A stretch of DNA of 11,456 nucleotides from JAJDXO01 sp964620095 (GCA_964620095.1 CAZUGT010000103.1:1-11456), one strand, 5' to 3'. Shown: positions 1 through 6,551, counted from the first letter of the stretch. Numbers and translations: made by a program. Notes: generated from the sequence alone by a model not told the origin.

Positions 1-1
1 C

Positions 2-462
2 TTTGCGCCCCAGGGGCGGTGGCACACCCTGACCTTCGTCGGCGCGCTACGCTGCGACCGGTTCACCGCGCCCTGCGTCTTCGACGGCCCCATCAATGGC
101 GTGTGCTTCCGCGCCTACGTCGAGCAACTTCTCGTGCCGACTCTCAAGCCCGGCGACATCGTCATCTCAGGTCGCAAAGCGAAGCGACTGACCGAATGGA
201 CAATCTCGGCAGCCACAAGTCAAAAGCCGTGAGAAACGCCATCCGTGCCGCCGGAGCCAGGCTGTGGCTCCTGCCCAAATACTCCCCCGACCTCAATCCC
301 ATCGAGCAGACCTTTGCCCAAATCAAGCACTGGATGAGAAACGCCCAGAAGCGGGAGATCGACGACTTATGGCGCCATCTCGGGAGCCTCATCGACACCA
401 TCGAGCCACAGCAATGCGCCAACTACTTCAAAAACGCAGGATACGCTTCCGTCAAAATATGA
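2..462 (+). pseudogene. IS630-family transposase, C-terminal part, frameshifted
   Basis: The DDE transposase of an IS630-type element, cut by the left window edge. The reading frame starting at base 2 gives an RWHTLTFVGALRCDRF-type segment ending in PGDIVI, then runs out of frame and stops at 230-232. The homology resumes in another frame at ATG 196 with MDNLGSHKSKAV and continues to SPDLNPIEQ, the second Asp and the final Glu of the DDE triad, ending in NAGYASVKI at the TGA 460-462. The two halves join cleanly as PGDIVI-MDNLGSHK if bases 167-195 are removed, so a 29-bp insertion broke the gene one codon before the catalytic Asp. The 5' part with the first Asp lies outside the window. GAAACGCTCTA just after the stop probably belongs to the right terminal repeat of the element. 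Family call is firm; the gene as it stands cannot make an active transposase. Confidence 0.9.
167..195. repeat. 29-bp hairpin-forming insertion in the IS630 transposase
   Basis: Removing these 29 bases restores the continuous protein reading PGDIVI-MDNLGSHK, so they are an insertion relative to the family. The insert can pair TCA+GTCGC with GCGAC+TGA around an 8-nt loop, with a single bulged G on the left arm, and ends in CCGA. No target duplication is visible at its edges. It could be a very small palindromic element or a replication-slippage product; the sequence alone does not decide. Confidence 0.6.
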
Positions 463-481
463 AACGCTCTAGGCTCAGGAC

Positions 482-924
482 TCATTGATTGAGATAGAAG
501 ATGGCGGTTGCAGCGATGCAGATTGCGGAGAAGAAGGTGTGCGCGCATCTGTCGTATCGGGTTGCGATGCGCCGCCAATCCTTGAGCTTTGCGAACATGT
601 TCTCGATTTTGTGGCGGGTCTTGTAGAGGGTTTTATCGTATGGGAGGGGCCGTTTTCTGTTCTTGATGGGCGTGATGCACAGCGTGATGCCCTTGGCCTT
701 GAGAGCCGCTCGGAAGCGGTCGCTGTCGTAGCCCCTGTCAGTGATCAGATGGGAGGCGGACCCCGGCAAGCTGTCATGGATCAGCCTGGCTCCTACGTGA
801 TCGCTCATCTGGCCTTCGCTGAGCAACAGGACGATGGATCGGCCGGCCTGATCGACGACGGCGTGGAGTTTTGAGTTCAAGCCGCCCTTGGTGCGGCCGA
901 TACGGCAGGGAACAGCCGCTTTTT
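482..924 (-). CDS. IS5-family transposase, second frame (orfB)
   Basis: The continuation of the transposase in the -1 frame. Read from the slip site it gives KAAVPCRIGRTKGGLNSKLHAVVD, the classic DDE core, then the second catalytic Asp in LITDRGYDSD and the catalytic Glu in TRHKIENMFAKLKDWRR. It ends at the TGA 484-482 inside the left terminal repeat. There is no good independent start: the first candidate is a TTG at 880, already past the GRTKGG motif. Expression is therefore expected only as an orfA-orfB fusion of about 255 residues. All three catalytic acidic residues are present across the two frames, so the element may still be active. Confidence 0.88.
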
Positions 925-1245
925 GAGCAGGCTCGCCGCCGTGCGGTGGGCCTTGAGATGGGTGCTGTCGATCATCACCCGGTCCGGCGCGCCGGCGTCC
1001 TCGGCCAGCGCCGCGAAGATACGGTCGAACACGCCCATCCTGCTCCAGCGCACGAAGCGGTTATACAGCGTCTCGTGCGGGCCGTAATCCACCGGCGCGT
1101 CGCGCCAGCGAAGACCGTTGCGGATCACGCGAATAATCCCGGACACAACCCGCAAGTCGTCGACCCGCGGAATGCCGTGCGACAGTGGAAAGTAAGGCTC
1201 AATGCGTCGAAGCTGCTCAGGCGTCAACCAAAATAGATCGCTCAT
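877..1245 (-). CDS. IS5-family transposase, first frame (orfA)
   Basis: The first frame of the IS427-group transposase, 122 residues from the ATG at 1245, which has GGGAG about 7 nt upstream. A longer reading from a TTG at 1272 is possible but less likely. It begins MSDLFWLTPEQLRRIEPYFP, the usual N-terminal DUF4096-like DNA-binding part of this group. It carries RNGLRWRDAP and the first catalytic Asp in DRVMIDSTHLKAHR. After LLKKR the frame diverges from the family and ends in a short tail (LFPAVSAAPRAA). Family knowledge says the active enzyme is the fusion made by ribosomal slippage into the second frame; the short product alone lacks the rest of the DDE site and may act as an inhibitor. 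Confidence 0.9.
   Translation of the reverse strand: MSDLFWLTPEQLRRIEPYFPLSHGIPRVDDLRVVSGIIRVIRNGLRWRDAPVDYGPHETLYNRFVRWSRMGVFDRIFAALAEDAGAPDRVMIDSTHLKAHRTAASLLKKRLFPAVSAAPRAA
919..924 (-). other. Probable -1 frameshift slip site in the IS5-family transposase
   Basis: On the minus strand the orfA codons read CTC AAA AAG CGG. The run A5G (919-924) is a common bacterial -1 slippage sequence, and it lies where protein homology passes from orfA to orfB. Slipping here gives LLKKAAVPCRIGRTKGG, matching the fused family members. This is inferred from position and sequence; no stimulating structure was established. Confidence 0.65.
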
Positions 1246-1335
1246 CTCGGGTCTCCCGTCCAATCGAGACAACAGCGTCGGGAAAACTCATCAATAAACT
1301 TTTAAATGGGTCCTGAGCCTAGCGTTGGTATTGGG

Positions 1336-1384
1336 GCTGCCGCCAACTCCAGCCGGGCTACGCTCTCCTTACGTTGGCAGCAGC
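1336..1384. repeat. Imperfect inverted repeat, probable IS debris
   Basis: GCTGCCGCCAAC (1336-1347) and GTTGGCAGCAGC (1373-1384) are reverse complements with one mismatch, separated by 25 nt. The stretch lies between the IS5-family element and the tandem repeat and has no coding signal. It probably belongs to the non-coding end of another insertion sequence, but I cannot name it. Confidence 0.4.
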
Positions 1385-1403
1385 CGGAAACGCCCCCTCA
1401 ACG

Positions 1404-1449
1404 AGACTGCCATCGTGATTGTCGCTAGACTGCCATCTTAATTGTCGCG
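1404..1449 (+). repeat. 23-bp tandem repeat, two copies, resembling an IS end
   Basis: AGACTGCCATCGTGATTGTCGCT (1404-1426) is followed at once by a second copy (1427-1449) that differs at 3 of 23 positions (copy positions 12, 14 and 23). Repeated transposase-binding sites of about this size are a known feature of the ends of IS21-type elements, so this may be the terminus of a lost element. That assignment is a guess from the layout; no transposase of that family is in the window. Confidence 0.45.
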
Positions 1450-1453
1450 CAGT

Positions 1454-1697
1454 AGGCCGCGGCCGCGCAAGATATCGAAGATGGGCCAGCGCGATCTGAA
1501 ACGGCACTTGATCACGGGCGCCATGGGTCGTTCGCTGGGCGGCTCGGTGCGGCAGGGCGAACGACCCATGGCTTGTCAGGATGCTGATGCGCAAGCCGCG
1601 CATGCTGGTCGCCGTGGCGCTGGCCAACCGGATGGCGCGCATCATATGGGCGCTGATGACGAAGAAGGAGAGTTACCGGGTTCCCGCCGCCGCCTGA
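1454..1697 (+). pseudogene. IS110/IS1111-family transposase, C-terminal remnant
   Basis: The last 80 or so residues of an IS110-type (DEDD) transposase. The first frame gives KISKMGQRDLKRHLITGAM (to 1525), which matches the conserved KMGQRDLRRLLITGAM region with the Ser-bearing C-terminal Tnp_20 domain. After a frame change near 1526 the next frame gives VVRWAAR, then WLVRMLMRKPRMLVAVALANRMARIIWALMTKK in register, ending PAAA at the TGA 1695-1697. About 80% of the protein, including the acidic N-terminal RuvC-like part, is missing, and the 5' edge abuts the 23-bp tandem repeat, so another element probably replaced it. Not functional. Confidence 0.82.
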
Positions 1698-2050
1698 GGG
1701 GCGGTCGGACGGGTCGCTGTCGAGGACGCGGGCAGGACTGAGGAAAGGCAAGGGCAAAGGAAAGGGTCAATCGAGACGGGATCTGGAAAACCAGTTCGCA
1801 CTGCGGAGCCATTCGAGTTCGCGTAAGCGTTATGGACCCGATCCACGGATGTCCATGAGGGCCTGCGGCGCGTGACTTGCCGCATGGAGAGGCCGGACAC
1901 ACGACAGTGCCTGACCGTATGCACCGACATCCGTCGCGGCCAGAGATCGGAAACCCGGGTCCACGGCAGGTGCACAAGGCACGGCGCAAGTGCGGGATCA
2001 GGTCCAGCGGGACCAGCCGGTGCAGGCAGGTCAGCGAATTCCCACGAGGT
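1698..2050 (+). other. Non-coding stretch, possible right end of the IS110/IS1111 element
   Basis: 353 bp with no credible gene between the IS110 stub and the ureohydrolase stop. Antisense frames across it are compositional. In the IS1111 branch of the IS110 family a long non-coding region after the transposase encodes the target-guiding RNA (seekRNA or bridge RNA), and the position here fits. A short GGTCC-AGCG-GGACC hairpin lies at 2001-2014. The far boundary of the element is not recognisable. The RNA assignment rests on family knowledge, not on a motif I can see. Confidence 0.35.
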
Positions 2051-3055
2051 TCAACCGCGCACGGCGGCGCGGGCTTCGCGGTGCTGCTCCCAGCGCGGCT
2101 GGCGGCAGATGTGGCCGAGGAACTCCAGCACCGTGTGCGCGGCAAGGTAGGACGTGACGCCGGTTCCGACGTCCAGGGTCGGATTGACTTCGACGAGATC
2201 GAGCCCGACCACGGTGCAGTGTTCCGCGATGGCGGCCAGAGTGTCGCGCAGTTCGGCGTAGCTCATCCCGTTCGGCTCGGCCGAGACGCATCCCGGGATC
2301 AGCGGCAGGTCGAGCACATCGATGTCGATGCTGACATAGGTCCGCCCATCCCTCGGGACGACCTCGGCGACGCCTCGCGGGCCGACCTCGTGAAACTCGC
2401 CCATGGTAATCACCCGGTTGCCGTCGTTAAGCGAATCGCGGATTTCCGATTCGACGCTGCGCACGCTGCGGATTCCGACCTGGGAGAGGCTCAGCACATG
2501 CTCCAGCGGGGCGATGTTGCGGAACGGGTGCATGTTGGTGAAGCGGAGATCGTGGATGAACGGCGCATAGTCGATATGGGCGTCGAAGTGGATGACGTGC
2601 AGCGGCGTCTCGTCCTCGTAGCCTCGCACGACCGGATAGGTCACCGAGTGGTCGCCGCCGAGCATCACCGGCAGCGCACCTCTGGCGAGGATTGCCTTGG
2701 TCAGGTCGGTCGCGTTATCGAACGTGCTGTCGACGTCGGTCGGCCAGACGTCGACATCGCCGACGTCGGCGATGGTTCGGTTCGCCATCTCGTAAGCCAA
2801 GTAGGTACGCCGGGTCTCCGGGTCGTAGAACCCGGTATCGGAAACGGCGAAGCGCAGCGAGTGCTCCCGGATCGCGCGCGGCCCCATGCGCGAGCCGGCG
2901 AGGAAGGGCGAGCCTTCGTCGAAAGGGATACCGAAGACGGCGATGTCGGCGTCGAGCGCTTCGAGATCCGTTTCAATCGACGCACGCAGGAACGAAGGGA
3001 TGCCGACAAACGGGCGACCGAGCGTGACTCCGGAACTTCTGCTGCTCGATGTCAT
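2051..3055 (-). CDS. Ureohydrolase of the agmatinase/arginase family
   Basis: A 334-residue binuclear manganese hydrolase that should cleave the guanidino group of a substrate to urea and an amine in the cytoplasm. All six metal ligands are visible: His136 in GGDHS, Asp158/His160/Asp162 in FDAHID, and Asp244/Asp246 in SIDIDVLD. The usual DP(A/S)xxPG..PEPGG loop after the last ligands reads DLPLIPGCVSAEPNGMSY, and the C-terminal Glu motif is GLDLVEVNPTLDVGTG. This marks a subgroup distinct from classical SpeB, so agmatine is only one candidate; guanidinobutyrate or another guanidino acid is equally possible. The start chosen is ATG 3055, with GGAAGG about 7 nt upstream; an upstream ATG at 3133 adds a low-complexity 26-residue tail. 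It is divergent from an amino acid type ABC importer, which probably supplies its substrate. Confidence 0.9.
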   Translation of the reverse strand: MTSSSRSSGVTLGRPFVGIPSFLRASIETDLEALDADIAVFGIPFDEGSPFLAGSRMGPRAIREHSLRFAVSDTGFYDPETRRTYLAYEMANRTIADVGDVDVWPTDVDSTFDNATDLTKAILARGALPVMLGGDHSVTYPVVRGYEDETPLHVIHFDAHIDYAPFIHDLRFTNMHPFRNIAPLEHVLSLSQVGIRSVRSVESEIRDSLNDGNRVITMGEFHEVGPRGVAEVVPRDGRTYVSIDIDVLDLPLIPGCVSAEPNGMSYAELRDTLAAIAEHCTVVGLDLVEVNPTLDVGTGVTSYLAAHTVLEFLGHICRQPRWEQHREARAAVRG

Positions 3056-3145
3056 GACTGCCCTTCCAGGATTGTTGGCCGAACCCGACGGGTGCGCCGG
3101 TCTTCGCGGACGAAGTCGGTCACCAGCCATCATCCCGATTAAGAA

Positions 3146-3174
3146 TTCACTATACTTTCATAGTGTGATAGATT
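3146..3174 (+). promoter_or_regulatory. Probable promoter of the ABC transporter operon
   Basis: TTCACT (3146-3151) and TAGATT (3169-3174) are separated by 17 bp, a reasonable sigma-70-type pair, in the only AT-rich part of the 156-bp gap between the divergent genes. On the other strand a TATAGT (3154-3149) could be the -10 of the ureohydrolase promoter. Both are sequence-based guesses. Confidence 0.4.
3148..3165. promoter_or_regulatory. Palindromic operator candidate between divergent genes
   Basis: CACTAT-ACTTTC-ATAGTG is a perfect 6-bp inverted repeat with a 6-nt spacer. It overlaps the predicted -35/spacer of the transporter promoter and the predicted -10 of the ureohydrolase promoter, so one dimeric regulator bound here could control both directions. 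Size and form suit a GntR-, LysR- or TetR-type dimer; no regulator gene lies within the window. Confidence 0.55.
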
Positions 3175-3211
3175 GTTTAATCATGTGCAATATCCATGAT
3201 GGAGGATCAAG

Positions 3212-4069
3212 ATGCTGGCCTCATTGAAATCTGCGTGGGCGGTCGCATTGGGGGCGACCATCGCAACGGGCCTAGTCGTCTCCGGCGGTCCGGCCAATGC
3301 GGATCTCCTGTCCGAAATCAAGAAACGGGGCGAGTTCATCGTTGGGACCGAGGCGCGGTTCCCGCCCTTCGAGTTCGTAAAGGACGGCAAGATCGTCGGT
3401 TACTCGGCGGACATCATGGAGCATGTCATGAAGGCGCTGCCGGGGGTCAAGCTGAAGCGGCTTGATCTTCCCTGGCAGGGCATTCTTCCCGGCCTGGCCG
3501 CCGCCAAGTTCGACTATGTCGTCACCTCCGTGACCGTGACCAGGGAGCGCTACGCGAAGTACGCGCTCAGCCTGCCGATCGCCGACGCGACCATGGCGCT
3601 GGTGAAACGCAAGGGCGACGATTCGATCAAGGCGCCCGGAGACATCGCTGGCCATGTTGTCGGCTCACAGGCTGGATCGGCCCAGCTGCAAGCCCTCCAG
3701 GCCTTCGCCAACGGGCTCAAGAGCGCGGGCAAAGGAGTCCAGGGAATCAAGACATACGTCGATTTCAACGAGGCTTTCGCCGATCTGGCGGCAGGGCGGA
3801 TCAGCGCCGTTTGCAACAGCCTGCCGAACTTGCTCGATCTCGTTAGCAAGCGACCGGATACGTTCGAGATGGTGCTCCCGACGTTCGGTCCCAAGAAGTA
3901 TTTCAGTTGGGCCGGGCGCAAGGATGCCAACAGCGCTTCGCTGGTCGCCTTCATGGATGCGCAACTCGCAGAGTTGAACAGGTCGGGCGTGCTGACCGCG
4001 CTGCAAAAGAAGTGGTTCGGCGGACCCATGGACCTGCCGGCCGACAAGCTGCCGGTCCCGCAGAGTTAG
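3212..4069 (+). CDS. Periplasmic binding protein of a polar amino acid type ABC importer
   Basis: A 285-residue family 3 solute-binding protein (SBP_bac_3) that captures the ligand in the periplasm and delivers it to the permease pair encoded downstream. A signal peptide with a hydrophobic core ends in PANA (cleavage predicted after residue 30). The mature protein opens with the family pattern GEFIVGTEARFPPFEF and GKIVGYSADIM, and has the TVTRERY segment, whose Arg113 corresponds to the carboxylate-binding Arg of HisJ-like proteins. The usual Asp that holds the ligand's alpha-amino group, expected in the stretch GRISAVCNSLP around residue 203, is not there. This suggests a ligand without a standard alpha-amino group, although this alignment was done by eye. 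ATG 3212 has GGAGG 6 nt upstream. First gene of a four-gene operon. Confidence 0.93.
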   Translation: MLASLKSAWAVALGATIATGLVVSGGPANADLLSEIKKRGEFIVGTEARFPPFEFVKDGKIVGYSADIMEHVMKALPGVKLKRLDLPWQGILPGLAAAKFDYVVTSVTVTRERYAKYALSLPIADATMALVKRKGDDSIKAPGDIAGHVVGSQAGSAQLQALQAFANGLKSAGKGVQGIKTYVDFNEAFADLAAGRISAVCNSLPNLLDLVSKRPDTFEMVLPTFGPKKYFSWAGRKDANSASLVAFMDAQLAELNRSGVLTALQKKWFGGPMDLPADKLPVPQS

Positions 4070-4080
4070 ATACCCGACAG

Positions 4081-4113
4081 CGACCGCCCAGTCGACGGCC
4101 GTCCGGGCGGTCG
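4081..4113 (+). other. Stem-loop between binding protein and permease genes
   Basis: CGACCGCCC (4081-4089) pairs perfectly with GGGCGGTCG (4105-4113) around a 15-nt loop that itself contains the palindrome GACGGCCGTC. There is no T-run after it, so it is not a full terminator. Stem-loops at this place in ABC importer operons are known to protect the upstream message and let the binding protein be made in excess over the membrane parts; that is the likely role. Confidence 0.6.
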
Positions 4114-4165
4114 AGAGCGTGGGCGTTTCGCGTCGGACGGTGTCGGCGATTGACGGATCTCTTCG

Positions 4166-4825
4166 GTGGATTTTCTCGGCGTCATCTCGAACCATTACGA
4201 CGCCTTCCTCGCCGGGGCGGCGATGACCGTTGCGGTCTCGGCGGTCTGCATCGCCGCCGGCATGATCCTGGGGCTCTGGATCAGTTTCGGTCTGATCTCG
4301 CGGAACCGGGCGATCCGGCGGGCTTCGGTCGCCTACCGGAGCTTCTGGCGGGGGACGCCCATCCTGGTGCAACTTCTGATCGTCTTTTACCTGCTGCCGG
4401 CAATCGGCCTGGACGTGCCGCCGGTCGCCGCGGCCGTCATCGCGCTGACCATGAACACGGCGGCGTTTCAGGGCGAGATCTTCCGGGGTGGCCTCTTGTC
4501 CATCCCGTCCGGCCAGGTAGAGGCCGCACGCATGCTCGGAATCGGACTCCTGTCCATCAGGGCCAGGATTCTGATTCCGCAGGTGATGCGTCTGGTTCTG
4601 CCGGCGCTCATCAACGAGACCATCAGCATCCTCAAGAACTCGTCCCTGATCTCGGTGATCGCGGTGACCGAACTGATGCGCACTAGCCAGCAGGTGGTCT
4701 CCGTTACCTACCGGCCATTGGAAACCTACATGATCGCGGCCGTCATCTACCTTGCCATGAATTTGGTTCTGGCCCGCGTCGGGGCCTGGTTCGAGACGCG
4801 CCACGCGGTCGCGACGGCGCGCTAG
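4166..4825 (+). CDS. ABC importer permease, polar amino acid family (first)
   Basis: A 219-residue inner-membrane permease of the His/Glu/Gln/Arg/opine family (HisM/HisQ type), half of the transmembrane channel. The sequence shows an N-terminal hydrophobic helix (about 15-42), the RGTPILVQLLIVFYLLP segment (62-78), further helices, and the EAA coupling loop PSGQVEAARMLGI (114-126) that docks on the ATPase. The only in-frame start near the N-terminus is GTG 4166, since an in-frame TGA lies at 4151-4153; the ribosome site before it is weak. Low translation would suit a subunit needed in smaller amounts than the binding protein, which ends 96 bp upstream. Confidence 0.92.
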   Translation: MDFLGVISNHYDAFLAGAAMTVAVSAVCIAAGMILGLWISFGLISRNRAIRRASVAYRSFWRGTPILVQLLIVFYLLPAIGLDVPPVAAAVIALTMNTAAFQGEIFRGGLLSIPSGQVEAARMLGIGLLSIRARILIPQVMRLVLPALINETISILKNSSLISVIAVTELMRTSQQVVSVTYRPLETYMIAAVIYLAMNLVLARVGAWFETRHAVATAR

Positions 4826-4842
4826 CCGGTTCGGGGAGAGCC

Positions 4843-5499
4843 ATGTCTTTTGACATCGACATCGTGCTTCGCTACGGGCCGCTGTTGCTGTCGGGACTAT
4901 GGACGACGGTCTACATCTGTGCGCTGGCATCGCTTCTGGCCGTTGCCTCGGGTCTTGCGGCCGCACTGCTCTACAGCCTGCCGTTCCGCCTTCTGAAGCT
5001 CTCGTGCAGGGCCTATATCGAGATCATGCGCGGAACTCCGATCCTGATCCTCCTGTTCATCCTGTACTATGGAGGACCGTCGATCGGTCTGACCCTCAAG
5101 GCGGAAACGGTCGGGATCGTCGGCCTCGGTTTGTATGGGGGCGGCTATTTCGCGGAAATCTTCAGAGCCGGGTTCCAGTCCATCCCGCCCGGACAGGTCG
5201 AAGCCGCGCGCATGCTCGGCATCCCGCGCCGGAAAATCGTCGCCCGGATCCAGATTCCTCAGATGCTGACGCTGATCATCCCGCCATCGACCAATCAGGT
5301 GATTATACTCGTCAAGGAATCGGCGCTTCTCTCGATCATCACGGTCGCCGAACTGACCAAGAACACGACGCAGATGGTCAACGAGACCTTTGCCGTGGTC
5401 GAGCCCTACGTCGCGGTCGCCTTGCTCTATTGGCTGATCATAGAGTGTGTCGCATTGGCCGGCGGGGCGCTTGAACGCCGGTTCAGCCGCGCGTCATGA
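4843..5499 (+). CDS. ABC importer permease, polar amino acid family (second)
   Basis: A 218-residue paralogue of the preceding permease, which should form the other half of a heterodimeric channel. It carries RGTPILILLFILYYGGP (63-79) and the EAA loop PPGQVEAARMLGI (115-127) followed by PRRKIVARIQIPQ. The ATG at 4843 has GGGGAG about 7 nt upstream, 17 bp after the first permease. The two EAA loops are nearly identical, in keeping with both binding a homodimer of the same ATPase. It overlaps the ATPase gene by 4 bp (ATGA), a sign of translational coupling. Confidence 0.93.
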   Translation: MSFDIDIVLRYGPLLLSGLWTTVYICALASLLAVASGLAAALLYSLPFRLLKLSCRAYIEIMRGTPILILLFILYYGGPSIGLTLKAETVGIVGLGLYGGGYFAEIFRAGFQSIPPGQVEAARMLGIPRRKIVARIQIPQMLTLIIPPSTNQVIILVKESALLSIITVAELTKNTTQMVNETFAVVEPYVAVALLYWLIIECVALAGGALERRFSRAS

Positions 5500-6302
5500 G
5501 CGACGAAACAGCAGGCGGCGGCGTGGAGAGCAGGCCCGTTGTTCTGGTCGAAAACCTTCACAAGCGGTTCGGTTCGGTTGACGTCCTGAAGGGAATCGAC
5601 CTTGCGGTAGGCAGATCGCGGGTCGTCTGCGTCATCGGGCCGTCCGGTTCCGGCAAGAGCACCCTACTGCGGTGCATGGCGTTTCTCGACCGCTACGACG
5701 AGGGCCGGGTGTTTATCGAAGGCCGGCTGCTGGGCTACAGCGAGGTCGACGGTAAACGGGCACCCGACAGCGACCGCAACATCGACAGCGTCCGCGGCGT
5801 TATCGGCATGGTCTTCCAGCACTATAACCTTTGGCCGCACAAGACGGCGCTCGGCAACGTGACCGAAGCGTTGCGTGTGGTGAAAAAACTCGACAAGGCT
5901 GAGGCGGAGGCAATCGGCATGGAGATGCTGGCCAAGGTGGGGTTGGACGACAAGGCTCACAACTACCCGGCCCAGCTCTCGGGCGGACAGCAGCAGCGCA
6001 CCGCGATTGCTCGGGCCCTGGCGACGCGACCGCATGTGATGTATTTCGACGAGCCAACATCGGCGCTGGATCCGGAACTCGTCGGCGAAGTGCTTCAGGT
6101 GATGCAGGAGCTCGCGAGCGAGGGCATGACTATGGTCGTCGTCACCCACGAAATGGGCTTCGCCGCCTATGTCGCCAACGAGGTCGTGTTCATGGATGAA
6201 GGCGAGGTGGTTGAACGCGGCTCCCCGGACGACATCTTCAAGCGGCCGCAAAGCGACCGCCTGCGGGAGTTTCTCGACACTTGGCGGTCGCGCGCGATCT
6301 AG
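5496..6302 (+). CDS. ABC importer ATPase, polar amino acid family
   Basis: A 268-residue nucleotide-binding subunit of the GlnQ/HisP type that powers the importer from the cytoplasmic face. In order: Walker A GPSGSGKST (48-56), Q-loop Gln108 in FQHYNLWPHKT, signature LSGGQQQR (161-168), Walker B VMYFDEP (181-187), D-loop SALD, and switch His218 in VVTHEM. All catalytic elements are intact. A segment between Walker A and the Q-loop (GYSEVDGKRAPDSDRNIDSV) is slightly longer than in GlnQ and resembles the HisP/OccP side of the family, which transports basic amino acids and opines. The TAG stop at 6300-6302 contains the TA into which a MITE has inserted. Confidence 0.95.
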   Translation: MSDETAGGGVESRPVVLVENLHKRFGSVDVLKGIDLAVGRSRVVCVIGPSGSGKSTLLRCMAFLDRYDEGRVFIEGRLLGYSEVDGKRAPDSDRNIDSVRGVIGMVFQHYNLWPHKTALGNVTEALRVVKKLDKAEAEAIGMEMLAKVGLDDKAHNYPAQLSGGQQQRTAIARALATRPHVMYFDEPTSALDPELVGEVLQVMQELASEGMTMVVVTHEMGFAAYVANEVVFMDEGEVVERGSPDDIFKRPQSDRLREFLDTWRSRAI

Positions 6303-6462
6303 GGTCTGTACTCAATTAGGGGATTCCGGCTTTGGCTCAGCGACGCCGAACGGCATCGCTCAGCCAAAACAGGGAACGGGACATCCAAGCCTCCTTTCAG
6401 CTTTGGAAAGCTTGAATCACAAATCCGCAAAAACCGGAATCCCCTAATTGAGTACAGACCCT
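6301..6462. mobile_element. MITE with perfect 29-bp terminal inverted repeats
   Basis: The 29 bases 6301-6329, beginning AGGGTCTGTACTCAATTAGG, are the exact reverse complement of 6434-6462. Both junctions read CTAG (6299-6302 and 6461-6464), as expected for TA target duplication. The 104-bp interior has no reading frame, but folds further: TTTGGCT..AGCGA pairs with TCGCT..AGCCAAA across one C-C mismatch, and CTTTGGAAAG is a small hairpin. So the element can fold along most of its length. The ends match those of the IS5-family element in this window at 11 of 15 positions, so a related IS427-group transposase probably moved it. It may also help end transcription between two convergent genes. 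Confidence 0.88.
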
Positions 6463-6551
6463 AGTGATCGACGTTTTCCAATTCACCAGCAACTGATTTC
6501 ATTCCTACTAGCGATTTACCCGCCAGAGAGCGCAGTTCAACGCCCTTGGGT

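Larger units (their letters stand above)
472..1319 (-). mobile_element. Complete IS5-family insertion sequence (IS427 group)
   Basis: An 848-bp element bounded by inverted ends: GGCTCAGGACTCATT at 472-486 and, read from the other strand, GGCTCAGGACCCATT at 1305-1319 (14 of 15 matching). TA directly flanks both ends (470-471 and 1320-1321), and the junctions read CTAG on both sides, the target preference known for IS427-group elements. It holds two overlapping transposase frames on the minus strand, joined by a -1 shift. The stop of the second frame lies inside the left inverted repeat. The structure looks intact and potentially active. It has landed directly beside the right end of the IS630 remnant. 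Confidence 0.92.

Noticed and set aside
1877..3142. Long plus-strand open frame of 421 codons opposite the ureohydrolase
   Set aside because: It is antisense to a gene with all catalytic motifs; its own translation resembles no family and reflects the codon bias of the opposite strand.
3665..4966. Minus-strand open frame of 433 codons opposite the binding protein and permease genes
   Set aside because: It crosses two well-supported genes and an intergenic stem-loop; the translation is Arg/Asp/Gln-rich low-complexity sequence typical of antisense frames in GC-rich DNA.
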